Shown here: piece after piece, positions 1 to 13,115 of the stretch
Layout of the letters: the number at the start of each line of letters is the position of its first letter
Numbering within the stretch: the first letter of the stretch is position 1
From: Allacma fusca
Lineage: Eukaryota > Arthropoda > Collembola > Symphypleona > Sminthuridae
Direction of reading: 5' to 3'
DNA: 64,000 nucleotides
Assembly (NCBI GenBank): GCA_947179485.1
Contig: OX359250.1
Coordinates: 6,717,661 to 6,781,660, forward strand
Translations under genes and position numbers: made by a program
Notes under the pieces: model-generated
The model's database searches: none
Told to the model about the DNA's origin: nothing
The model's input: only the letters and a program-made list of their open reading frames with translations

Positions 1-7
1 GAATAGT

Positions 8-3000
8 TCAGGGGAAGTCAAACTCGAAAGGATCCACTTCAGAAGTAGAACCGCTGCTCAGGGTACTATTAGTACTATTAGTACTAACTTGACTATCATC
101 CATCGTCAGAGTTGCCTTGTCATCATTTGCTCTGCATAATACAGAAATCAAATTTGCTCAATCCTTGGATTGTTTCCTCGCTAGTGTCGCTTCCAAGAAA
201 TATTCCGTTATTATTAGTTCATTTATATTATTTATTTACTTCATTCCCAATCCTCCAAAAAATTGTATAATGCTAAAATATTAAAAGTAAATACCTGTCA
301 CTGCTGAAGCTATTTTGTTCTGGCTCCGGCTCATGTTCCGTGTCACTCGTAGTAGAACAATTAGAGTGAGAGCGAAGCAGGTAATGAGGAAGTGAGGCAC
401 ACTTCCGAAGTCCGGGTTTCATTTCCTGAGCCAATTTTTTGTCAATATCTTCAGTACTCAGATCACTCTGAAGGAATAAGTGCAGAGCCGCATCAGACAG
501 TAAGACATCAGAACGCATGACCCTATACGAAAACCAATTCAAACATATATTACTTTTTTCATTTGTAGACAGTTCTCCCCAAAGATAGCCGTTCCTGTGC
601 TAGAATGAATACAATTCTCAACTCTTTTATTCATCTGTCGCCTCCTGCACAGGTGATCAATAAAATATTCATTCTTTCCCATGTCACACTTACCTTTGCA
701 GGAACTTCCCGAGTCCAACTCTGCGTTCCTCAATCACCTTCGGGTCGAACTTGGTTACATGAACGAATCTCCGAGGCGGTAAAGGTGGAACAAGTCTATA
801 AGCATAAATACAGAATGTCGGAGATCAGCTTCCGTAACAATAAACTAGTGTCACATTTTGTAATTTAGCAGATAAATTATCTGCTGTTAATTAAATAATA
901 TAATAGTATCAAAAACATGTTCGTGTACTTGTTTGGGTGATGGTTCTTCAATTTTGCCCTCAGCCAGCAGAATTCCGAGTAGCGTCTGCGAACTTCCGAA
1001 GCTGGCAAAGAGAATGCCCAATGATTTGTCTGTAACAAATAATTTACGATTTTGACTTCTTCTTCAATGTACTTATGTAGGTGAAGGGTGCGTACCTGAC
1101 TTACATTTTAGGTGGAAATTGAAAAGTTCAAGATTCACATGTAAAGATAATCATAAATGCACGACAATTATACAAGCTACTAAACTCATTACGATTCTTT
1201 TGTTATAGTAAAAGCAGTTGTTGCTATAAAGTACTACACCAGACTCCTCTCACTGTAAACGAGGAAAGGCAAGACAGGGAAATTTATAATACCTCAATGC
1301 GAACCAGGTAAGAAGTGAAAGAGGTACTCCATGCGAAATGTTCCTTGGTGGTGACAGTAATCGGTTCAACAAGTTCCACTTTGATGTATCGCTGAAAAGA
1401 GCATAATATAAATTTTAAATTAGTATAATCAGATTAAATTTTACTATACTAATGGGGAAGATCCGCTCTATAATATTACGAAAGTTATACTACAGAGCAC
1501 TATCAATTTCCATAACTCTTACAACTAGCCGAGCTGTCATAACTCCTGACCCTTGAAGACGGCGTCTACCTGTTACTTATCATCACGCTTCTATATGACG
1601 AGAAGATAAATCCTACAAATTCCCGTCAAGGCTTTCAATGTTGTGTTACTAAACTTTCATCTAATTTGAAGTTTTTTTTTTCAACCAATAATTAAGATTA
1701 CAATAATTAGGGACAAAAAGGTCTTAGCAAGAAATAATTCAGTGTTCCCTTCCTTTAAGGTACATGATTACTCAACGCACAAAATATTGGAAGTTATGTG
1801 GCGCCTACTTGCCGTAATTCATTATTGAAACTGATAAGTTCCGAGTCAAAGGAATTATGAATCAAAGATCAATTATGTCTCAATGATCCAATGAATTAAT
1901 AGTTTTACATATAATTTCCCGTCGAGCTGTGCAAAATCCTGGCCGTCTTCCCACCAGCAACTATACTAGTTATGATTAATGTCAGGATACTAAAATATTT
2001 TGAACATAAAGTCTGGCTAATAAGTCAATCCTCCAAACGTGAACGTTAAACTTGACATTTACTTTTCCAAACGCTCCCTTGCCTATGATGTCGCCAAAAA
2101 GTAAGCGCTCGTGTAGAAGCGATAAAGAATGCAAACACGAAAACAACCTAATATTTCAAATCAATCATCTGTAGCTAACTTAATTACCATGTACATTACC
2201 GGCATTAATTCTCAGTCATTATGGTATAACATGAAATAAGTCATAGCTGCTGAAATTAACATAAAAGTTGCACAAGTCAATGGAGGGAAGGTACAGTATA
2301 TGCTTCCCGTCGCGAGAAAGAAAGAAAATCTGTGAGGAATTGCATTTTAATTAAAATTGTACTTGGCCCGTTTTGTATAGCAACTTCAATAATAATAATA
2401 ATTTCCAGTTCGCCTTGTGCCACCAGAGGTTTTTGCATGCATTATATCTGCATAATGTAAAGTACCAAACTGCAAACTACAGTCAAACATAATTACATAC
2501 ATAGTCTACATGGGGTAAGATGCAGCTAAAACGTGTCCGTCTAGCCTATACCTATACACTACAATCATATGTAAATAATTATATTAAAGGAATGGAAACT
2601 AACTGCAAGTTTCCTTTCCTTACTATACAAGTTGCGTTTTGGAGTGAAACATTAAACCAGTTATATCCTGATAACAAAATTTTTACATATTACGTCATCC
2701 AAATGTTAAGTTTTTAAATAATCCGTTCTGTTTGTTCAAACTTCAATTCAAACTGTTTCAAAAACAAGTGTGGTAGACCAGTAAATTCAAACAGAGGCTT
2801 CTGAACGCACCTAAAAGTACGACTACTATGGAGTGTGGGCATGAATATGTGAGATTACCAAGCTATTGTCCTTTTTTAAATATTTTTCTTTGCTGTCAGC
2901 TAATGCTGATGAAATATGTACTGTGGTGGAATAGCACACAAAAAATGCATCTCTACTTCCCAGAAATGAATGGGGGACTGACGGCTGAAGGCAAGCAGTT

Positions 3001-3300
3001 GAATAGTGCTTGTAATTTGTAAAAGGGAACAAGACATAGTAGTTTTAGTGACAAATTCTGCAGTTCTGCAGAAGGACCTGACGTGAATTTTAGGAGGAAG
3101 GAGGAACAGAAAAAATGCTAAATGGAGTGTGCTCATTCAGAACAGAACAGAACATAGCAGAGGCGGGAATAACATGTACGACCTTGAATGGGAATATTTC
3201 GCTTGTGAGATACTATTTGTATGTCGAATGAAATTCAAAATCAATATAATTGGAATTTTCTTACCTTCATTTTCTTGTCTCGAACTTCTAGAGGAGCCAT
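8..3300 (-). CDS. SNX10/SNX11-like sorting nexin (PX domain), six coding exons
   Basis: Coding exons, in order on the minus strand: 3300-3265, 1391-1293, 1029-929, 795-694, 522-295 and 131-8. They join in phase (36, 99, 101, 102, 228 and 124 nt) into a 229-residue protein. All introns are GT-AG. The PX domain covers roughly residues 12-145. It shows the phosphoinositide-binding RRRY at 59-62, a proline loop (PPLPPRR, 82-88), the ERRVGL helix (102-107) and the block LLSDAALHLFLQS that is typical of SNX10 and SNX11. Known family role: PtdIns3P-binding endosomal proteins; SNX10 acts in endosome/lysosome trafficking. The C-terminal tail is Ser/Thr/Asp-rich and includes a short STN repeat encoded by a 9-bp tandem repeat. 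The first ATG lies in a 12-codon exon ending in a good donor (GTAAGA). A possible initiator (TCAGTG) lies near 3338-3343. The family call is firm; SNX10 versus SNX11 is open. The 3' UTR runs off the window edge. Confidence 0.9.
2050..2110 (-). other. Isolated protein-kinase P-loop-like peptide in intron 1 of the sorting nexin gene
   Basis: In one minus-strand frame the sequence reads ERLLFGDIIGKGAFGKV. This contains a complete glycine-rich loop (GxGxFGxV), and the preceding residues resemble the entry to receptor-type tyrosine kinase domains. A donor-like GTAAAT directly follows the GGA AAA codons at 2062. No VAVK, HRD or DFG exon was found nearby on the minus strand. It may be a stray exon relic, a cassette exon, or chance. 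Coding status is not established. Confidence 0.3.
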
Positions 3301-3343
3301 TTTCAGTCTTGAATAATTAGGAAATTAATATAACCCGCACTGA

Positions 3344-6300
3344 CTGGAATCTGTGTGTTTGAGTAACGGGGTCCAATAAAGAGAAAGTTTTAGTGGAAAA
3401 AGTGTTTTTGATAATTTGTAGAAAAAAAAAGTTAAGCCCTTCAAAATGAGAAGGGTATGTCACGAAATTATATATTTATTAGAACTGAAATAATTTATTG
3501 GTAATAATGTTCATTGAATTAGAACAATTGAGGTTTTAGTCGTTGTCGTGAACTATTTGTTCTTCCGGTGCTGCCTTTAATGAAAACAGTGAAACTTTTT
3601 CTAGTCCAGTTTAATTTAATATTGTGACTTAAAATTTGATTTCCAAATCCGCCGTTGACCTGAGTTCCAGAGCCAAAATTCATACCAGCATTTAATAGCT
3701 GACTATGAAATATAACACAAAAAGAGAATAATCAGCTCACTACTACAATGTCTAATCTGCCTACACATAAGTATAGATTCGATTGACAGTCTCGGGGAGC
3801 ACTTTTAGTATTCCTCAGTGGCTTTTCAGGGCATTGAAAGACGGAGATAGATTTTATAATCGGAGCTATTAATTTCCGAAGCTATTGTTTTTATTGTACA
3901 ATGACAAGTGATCAGTAGTTAGTGTCACGAAGACTATAGATACAATTATAAAACTTAAAACTCAATCAAGGAACAAGTGTAATATAACACGGTAGTATGA
4001 GAATAATATGACTCTATCTCCCGTCCGTGTTGTCAGTTCTGCATCGTTCTGAAATCTGAAGCTGAGAACTCAACCGAGCTGTGGCTTTATATAAAACGCT
4101 AACTATTGCCTTCGAGCACCACGTATAGTTAGATAGACACGGTGGGTATAATTGGGTTTTGGGTTGTCCAGTCTCCAGCAGGGGCAACCTTATCACTTGT
4201 CATTGCCAAACAAGTATTGTCTAGTTCATAGCCGCACAGTACAGAGTATAGAATGTTTTCAGCATTGCATTTGACTGTGAAGATTGAGAGCTGAAATTAA
4301 AATAGAATTTAAATTTCCTTAGGTCAGTTCTTTACTTTTGTGAGCCCTCCCAAAATACATTGCCCTGTCTTAATTTAATAATAGAACTGTTAGCTCAAGT
4401 TGTCACTTGCCCTCATTCCACTGTCCATGACTTTGTTCTGTTTGCATTTTGGAAAGCCATTGTCCCTCCATTGAGCTGGGGCCTTTTCAAAACTCAACAT
4501 ATGTACATGTTGGCATTACTCATTCTCAGTCTTGACTACAGTCCTAAACAAATATTCTTCCATCAACAATCAATGAGACTAGATAGATCCTATGTTGAAC
4601 GCTGGATGAGGATGACAAATCAACGCCTAATTTATATTCATTTCAATCCACTTATTCATAGATACACGTCAATCCATATCATTAGCACAAATACATTTTT
4701 AAGCTTTTATTTTTACGAATTTTGACCGCAGTCGAAAGTTCACTTTGAAGGGCTCCAGGCACTTATATTTTGAATTATTTTATCCAATTTTTGCACATTG
4801 TTTGCATGGACATTTCTCGTGTTTTTCATCTGACACAACAAATACATACTTCATTGAAACAAATAAGGAATAGTAATTATTGGGTTTAAGGGCAAGGGTT
4901 AGTTGCAAGTACCATGAAAAGAGTCAAGGAAGGCCTTTTTTGAGCAAAGTTTAAAGACATTTGGATGTTCAAGTTAAAGAGGATGGGAAGTTTACACAAT
5001 TTGAAGACCATATTTGAAATAGTGTCAGAAATCTAAATATTGTAACATTTTTGAATATAACGTATTGTTTGTCTGCACAGCATAGTAGCACACTAATAGC
5101 TTAATTTTCTCATGTTAATACAAGAACCTTCACAGAAGCTTATGTTACATAAGTTATATTAAAAGCACGATCAATCCAAGATTAGAGACAGAAATAGCAT
5201 TAATAAGATTTTGTTTAAATAGCTTATGTTTGCACAGACGTTAAATGTGAGCAGTACCATCATCCTAAATTTCCGTGAATACTTTTTACAAGTAATATAT
5301 CGAGAGTAGGATAAATTCTGGAAGAGGATGATCTACAAAAGAGTAAGGAAACAGTTGCATTAGCGCTGTTAAAGATAATAATAATTACAGCCAATGCCAG
5401 ATGAGCATCATCAATTATTTCCACCAACTACGAGGAGTGACCACGATTGTGTACTACACTTGCATTTCATTGTATCATTTGTTGCGAAATTCACTTCCGT
5501 CCTCCAGCTCTAATCCATCGACGTATGATATAGTTCTGATTAAGATTTAAGGATGACGTGAGTATTTGCCACTCATGTATTAAATAGCGCATGATATTTA
5601 ATTTATTTGTGGCATTACGTGGGAGCTAAACAAGTACTACTGTATTTAGCGTTCAGTCCATATAGTGATGAGTTTTTGAATGTTGAAAGTTGATGACGAC
5701 TGGAAACAAGCCTGTCGCAATCAATGACGGCACCAATGGTATACTAATACTTGGGGTCAAATGAAACGCTGTCAGTACTAACTGCGTAAAAATGATATGG
5801 AATCAATACAGAGTACTGATTACTACGGTGGATAAATGTTCCAAAAAATGTACTTTCGCCTCGAGCAGTTCTTTCGAAGAAGCACCCCAGCTAATCTAAT
5901 AGTATGTGAAGAAGCGATAAAACAAGCACTGTTCCCGAATAGCATTTTATCAATTTGGGACCTTAATTGAGTCAAAAGTCAAAGCCAGAACGATTAGCAT
6001 TCAAACGAGTGCCTCAGTTGATTCAACTTTTTGAATTCATTAAGAAGCGTTGAAGCGGTCATTTTTTAAGTAACCCTTTTGTCCAGTTTTGAAAACGTTT
6101 GTTGCTTCTGAAATTCATGACCCTCCCTTATGGCCAACACGTGTAGACATAAATATTACCCATTGAACATCGTCTGAGTTTCATGGGTGAGTATATATAG
6201 TCATAAAATAGAAGTTTGCTATTTTAGATACATCTGTCGTTCTTTCCAACTCCTTTACTGCCCTCATATCATATTTTACACTCCGTGAGGTTCAGTATCC

Positions 6301-9300
6301 ACGCTAGTTTACTTTATCGTTCAAACTGCAAGAAACGCGTTTTATTTTATGTAAGCAAACATAAATTCTAATATGTACAACAAGTGAGCTGTTCGTTCAC
6401 GTTGTTTATATTCTACGACCACGTGAAGGATGCCTGTGTTGTGTCTGGTTGGGAAACAATGGCAAAAACTGCGAACCACTAACAGAAAAACATATGGGAC
6501 ACCAAGGGGGTATACTGTAATTGTGATGACAGTATAATACTGCAAAACTTCAAGGGCAGGCAGCTGAGTGGATATGGAATCAATAAATATTCATGTGCAA
6601 GTACCCAATTGCTCATGCTCTTGTATTATTGTCTGTGGCACAAGACTTGAAGACATGTTTCATGATTTCTAAAAGGAAATATTATAGCTCCAGTGCTTGT
6701 ATTTTGCAAGTACGTACATAAATTCATTAGTGCAAGTGTAAATACTAGCTACTGGACCTAAACTTTACCATGCGGCATCAAGCCTGATAAGGACTGTATT
6801 TGGAGGGAGGTGGCTACAGCCCATCGATATTTTATCCTTTCCAGCATCCAGCGTCTTTGGTATGTTTAACTGTAGTGTAGTACATAGACTCTACACGCCT
6901 CACTGTACTGTCCATATCAAAATGTCCAAAAGTATTTGTGCAGAACCAAAATTTTCCGGTTTCCAACTCAAGAAATAATTATTATAAAAGTATAAATTGA
7001 TAACAGTGACTGACTTCCCTGTGTAAGAAATTTTGAAAGATTCAAGTTGACCAATCCTGTTCAAACTGAACGTGTGCCACAAAGATTTCATACCAGATAA
7101 CCTTCCCTATACACAGAACAGCCTGTCAAGCTCCAAATGTGAATCGCGTGTTTAAATGAGGATTTCTACATGAAAAACATAACATTTACCATTCCCTGGA
7201 CAAAGGAGCAAATTATAGTAAAATGTAATTATGCATGAAGCCGTAAAATACTATCGGGATGCATATATTACGAAAGATGAGTGATTCCGCAAAATATCGA
7301 ATTTACTCAAGCAAGAATAATAGTAGTAACGTCAAGGATTTGTCAAAATCATAGGCTTTTTACGTTTCACGGGAAAAATAAATAAATATGGGAAGTTTCT
7401 GCAACATTCAGATTGACAGAGGGAGGAAAAAGTCTCCTAGCAAATCAGATTTAATGCGTTGTAGTTAGGCCCAACATTTATCATTATATTTGGCGTAATG
7501 GGAGTTTAATTAGCAATGTCTGGCGCCAAGTTAGGGTCAGTGCGTCAAGCAAATAGCAGATCTATACATTTGAAGATGCTCATTCGAAAAATTTCTGTAA
7601 ATGGAGCTTCTCAAGCGTCCCTCATTTCTTTGCTAGCTGCCTAACCTATAGCTATCCTATAGAACATTATATGTATGACGACTGATTCCATGGATCCATA
7701 TTCCATCTTGTTTATTCAATACATCCAGTCGATTCTAGATTCATTTGACCGCTTATTTGTATCTTAGGCTTCTGCATTTTCATATACTTTCTTGCTAAAT
7801 GACAAACTTTATTTTTCATTGACAAACACTTAATAAATGGTAGGTACTGAGAAAGAGTATGCAAACTTTTTACATGCAAAAATTACTAATAATTCATTCT
7901 CCCAATAATCGCTTCCACTACGGCGTACATATGTACACTACCATAAGGAACTACGTGTCCTTTTTACTAACCTACATGCATTCATGGTAGGGGGTTATAG
8001 GAATGTCAACCAAGATTTGGAAGTAGTATTTGTTGTAAAATACTACTACTTACACAGTCAAATCCGTATGTTTGTACATACTTATGCAGGGCCATACTTG
8101 GAAGGATCAGGAGTTATACAGATATTGACCAATTGATAATAAACTTATGTTGACGCTTCTCTGCTTCTTCTGACTGGATTCATTTAATTAATAAATATTC
8201 TACGTTCAGCTTGTCGTGATGATGATAGATCAATCCAATTTTGCATCTGTCAGCGTATCTCTGAACCTGCAAATAAGGAATTTTCCAGTTTCTGTGGTTA
8301 AGATGTGGTGCCATAGTGTCCCTGACTTTTGTGAAGTTAGAGCTCCTACTTTGATTGCACTGAAGACATTTATTGTTACTTACTGCTACTGATGAACTTT
8401 AAATTGTTTCTCAAACTAACAAACTATACGCAAGTACTGATACATAGAGGCCCGAACCCAATATAAACTGTATAACCATTTCTCCTTCCCAAAGATTGTT
8501 AACTTCACAGCATTGTTCATTATTGCATTTTCAGTAACGCTCCTTTACCAAACGTGGAATTTTGGCGGCGATAGCTACAGTGTGTCTGAAATCAGCTTAG
8601 TCAGTTCATAGAATGCAAAAAGAATTTAATTTTATGACCATAACATCTGGAGACGCTCCGTTGAACGGTAATCCCGAAGTTTGCAATAAAAATATCAACC
8701 TTGGACTTTTATCTGTCTGAGCTATGGGTCAATATGTGGAGGTTTTGCTCCTGGCAGTGACTTCGTATATTGTAAGTTTTTATTCTTAAGAAATGGGTTT
8801 CTCCGGAAAGGTTACGGAATGAAGAGAAAATCATATTCTTAGAAATATGAATAAGACCCTAACCTTTATACTCTTGTAGCATAGGTATAATTTTTTATGG
8901 ATGTTTATTTTTTTGCAACCTCACAGAAGTTCAATGTGCAAGGAAGTTCATAATTTATGTACTAGTATGTAATACAGTACAAGATAATCAGTATGTGTAT
9001 ATATATATTAAGCAGTCATTTATTTGCGGCATGGTCTATGTAAAATATTTTAGGATTATTGACAGATTTATGTAGTTATTTTTTAAATTATTGTAATTCG
9101 GTTAGGAATAATGAATGGTAATATTTTTGAATGAAATGATTTGTATACACACTAAATAATTCAATTCATTGGAGCGTGGAAGTATTCAGGCCGTCGTTAA
9201 AACTTGAATTATTCAAAAACTATTATTGTTGTTCAAATGAACTGAATGACCTTTAAACTTCTGTAAATTCAAGTCCAATGACTTCAGTGTATGGTAGATT

Positions 9301-12300
9301 TCCAAACAAAAACAAGCTTAAGTTTGATTTCAGCAACAGTTTTCAAATCATTAGTTCAGATTTAATCAGAATCATTAATATTCTGTATACTGTTCCAATT
9401 TTCATGCATCTGACCTGCTCGGTACCATTTAGACTGTGATGATTGAGAGTCAGTTGTAGAGTAAATGGTGAGTTTTTACTGTTTAAGAGGTAACTAAAGT
9501 TTATTTTTATCAGAAATAAAAATTGCTCTCGAGCTGCTTCTCTTTAAACATGGTTCCTCAAGACGTATAGTTTTTCAAGGAAGATGATAAGAAACATTGT
9601 ATTTTTCCACTGAGGGTTGAAGATGGTGCAGTTGATGATGAAGTAATCGGCACATAAATGATGACCATTTGGGGTAATTTAATTACCCCTATGTAAATCC
9701 CCATGATTTTTATTTGATGTAATCACTGACAAAAATTGGCCCTTGACTGCCGCAAAGAGAAAAGTGTAACAATGTTTGTAAACGGAACAAAGCTAGTAGG
9801 GAAATATCATTAGTTCCTCAACTTCAAAAACGAGAATAAGATCCGCCACGAGCCTGCATTTCTTATCTCGACAAGGAGATAGACCAAGGAAATGAACGAC
9901 ATTATACACACAACAACTCGAAGGATGCAATCGTAAGTGTAATATTTGGGTTATTTACAATGATTATGCAAGACAACTTGTCATCACGCATTTGGTTCAG
10001 ACGTCGCTTTCATTCTGCACTTTCTGAAGCCGTGTGTCATTTGCATCCGCAAACAGATTTACAAAATAAATAGATATGCCTGAGTCTTAAATAGATTTGA
10101 ATATTTTCCATTATCTAAATAAAAAATCCAACTGAAAATCCACCACGTACCTGAAATCATGACTTTTACATAACTTTCACAAGAATTTTCAATATTTACA
10201 TTTGTAAAGATATGCTGTCACCTCTAATATTCCCAGCGGAGAATGATCTTCGCATTAGTCTCGTCTACCTTTTCTTATAATCTCAGTGTCAGTCCCAGTC
10301 CCCAGTACAAAGAAAATGTCAGTGTACATCCAGACGTACATACGCATGTCAGAGTAAGCTTTATCATAGGAATTTGTAATGGTAAACAATTCCCTGTCTA
10401 TTTTTGTGGAATCTGTCCCTATAATATTCAATTCAATGACTATTTTACGTCCTATTTCCAGGTCAGTGTATAAATAGACGCTCTCTCCCGAACAGAATGT
10501 GAAAACAGAGCTATTTTTACAAGCACTATTGAATTTCAGATAGTTGTGAGAATGACAATTATAAACTGGATAGCCGCGACTTCCTTCTACCAGTCCTTAC
10601 TAAATTATTCCAACCTTCTTACAGGAATCCACAGTTTAGCTCAGAATAGTTCAGCAAAATTGAAATTCGCTCATTCGAGGATTTTTATTATTTGCTAAAT
10701 CCTTTCCCCTTCTAGCGAAGGAATCAAGAAGTACAGTCATGCAGGTACCTGTACCAGTATTTTACGCAACCAGCTCTTGAAACAAGTTCATACAACAAGC
10801 AAAGCAGGAAGGATATGATCGACCATTATGATGCTAGTTTTGGTATATGTATATGCAAGGTGATAGCCAGACTTTGAGGCCTTAAGATTTTAAGTGGTCG
10901 TCAAGTTTTCAATCCTCGTGTCGTGTCACTATCAGCGAGTCGGAGTCAGTCGTCCCCACATGTCAACAAATTTTTTCATCTTAAGTTTCAGTACATGGTA
11001 TGACCTAGACTTACGCAATTGAAATCCGTATTAACACTATTTATATAAATTGGAGTACGCTCATTTCAGTATTTTCTAATACATTTTAAGGAATAAAATA
11101 AATCCATGCACGTGGCAGTAAAAGGTCATTTCTAGAACAAATAAAGTGGCTTAACTATAGATCTACATACTTGAAGTGTTCAAGTATTCATAAATATCAT
11201 TCAATACAGTAGTCATATTGTACTTGTAATATTATCTACTATTTTACCTGAATTTTTTCGTAAATACTATACTGTTTTTGCAATCCGAGTAATGTAATGC
11301 TTAATTTAATTATTGCTGAATTGATAATTTTTCTAACTGAAGCTCATAAATACACTCAAAATTGAAAACAATTTAGCATGCAGATCAACCATTAATGTTA
11401 GTAAATGGATTTATAAACTCTGCTAGAAATGTCGGCTTTCAATCAAAGTTCAGCGTTACAGTGAAGACATCATTTATTCAATTGACTTACTTATGAAATG
11501 TATCAATTTAAATTAATCGTTCTGCAGCCTTCTCAGAAACTCACAACAACCGGCATAATACTGATTAGATGACAAGAGGGGAAGTGAAGAAAAGCATAAG
11601 TATTTGTATGATCTTTGTCCTAATAGGAAATGGAAGCGCTTGGAGGCAAATTAAGCTCGCAGAAGCAAATGCACGCACAAATCTCCTGTGCATGTACTTA
11701 CTGAATGCGAAAGCTTTTTGGCCAACAGAAAATTATTTAATATGACTGAAACCTGTTAGCCCTCATATTGGCTTTCCTATAGATATTATACTTCTGCTGC
11801 ACTCACACGTAATATTTCTTGTTGCTATTCCAAGTAGTGTCAACAATTCGCTCTAATAACATACTTTTAAATAAACCTCATAAATTCATCACTTACACAA
11901 ATATAAATCTAAACGAAACAGTAAGTAATTACATAAATATTTCTTCCTTCTGCTCAAAGCATGTTCCCAGAAATTAAATCTCACTACTATTTATCAGTAC
12001 TCACTTTAATTTTGTATATTGACCCGATGACTACAAAAATAATTATTATTCTAAAATATTTGAAAAATCGTTATTTGCATATTTATTAGCTTCATGGGCT
12101 ATTTAGACCCTTAAGGAAAATTTCGGCCGATATAATAATGAATATAAGAAATTAAAACTGATAATCAAGAATGAAAAATTGACTTTTGTACTAAAAAGAG
12201 TTGATTATGTGGGTTCAGGTTTATTTACTTTTTTTTAGCGTAGCTAATTTAGTGTATGTAATGCCACATGACACGTAAAAGTACAATAAATTCATATCTG

Positions 12301-13115
12301 TCATTTGAACTACGACATTAAAAAGCCTGTTCAAATTCATTGTCTTTATTGTAGTGTAACAAATTTCAGAAGGATGTTCAAATGGAGTCAAGGTAGGCTT
12401 TAACGCTAATAAGGTGGCCTCTAGTCATAATTACGAATCAAGCTGAAGTAACAAATTGGCTAGAATTTACAAAGGTTAGGATGTGCCATGTCTGCCAACA
12501 TTCAATTGTTGTACTTACAGGAAAACAATGATAAAAAAATATGTACCAATAGATCAAATAAATGGTTAAGCAAATCAAAGTAAAATTTCAGACATGTGAC
12601 GTGTACTTGCGAAGTGCCTGAATTTGGTGCAAAAAATCCGCAATGAGCATGAACATGTTAAAAATTACTGATAAATAATGAGCTCGACAATGTATAGACA
12701 CAACTAGCAAAGCTTACATGTCATAGCCTCTCATACGGACAGTAGCGTACCCATGGTAAAATCAGAAGATCAGTGGTAAGGTGTCTGTATGTTAGCAGGT
12801 GCGCTTTACTAATCAATCTTACCTTGATGAAATTTATTTAATAATGCACGTTCATAGCGTCCAACGTTCACTTTCTAGTAGTGACTTGACGAGAGCACAA
12901 ATCACATAATAGTTCACAGTTCCTGAATACTTAAAACTTTCATATTGTTCAGGAGTTGTTGACTTCATCAACGTTCCTGTCATTATTACTGGGCAACTAT
13001 TTGACCAGCTTTGTTTGCGCGAACTACTACAATAAATGAGCAGTTTCCTGCTGGGATAACTTGAGACAATTTTGATCAAAATTTTTCATTTGGCGCACGG
13101 CGCTTATCTTTTACA
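3344..13115. other. Long gene-free interval
   Basis: About 9.8 kb of AT-rich DNA with only short open frames, the longest 121 codons at 4360-4725. None resembles a family I know, and none is bounded by a convincing donor and acceptor pair. I see no tRNA, long tandem repeat or large inverted repeat here. The left edge should hold the sorting nexin promoter, and the right edge the CSP promoter. Confidence 0.6.

Noticed and set aside
4085-4096. TATA-box-like TATATAAAA
   Set aside because: No gene begins downstream on that strand; expected by chance in AT-rich DNA.
4360-4725. 121-codon open frame
   Set aside because: No family features, no splice context, and expected by chance over nearly 10 kb of gene-free DNA.
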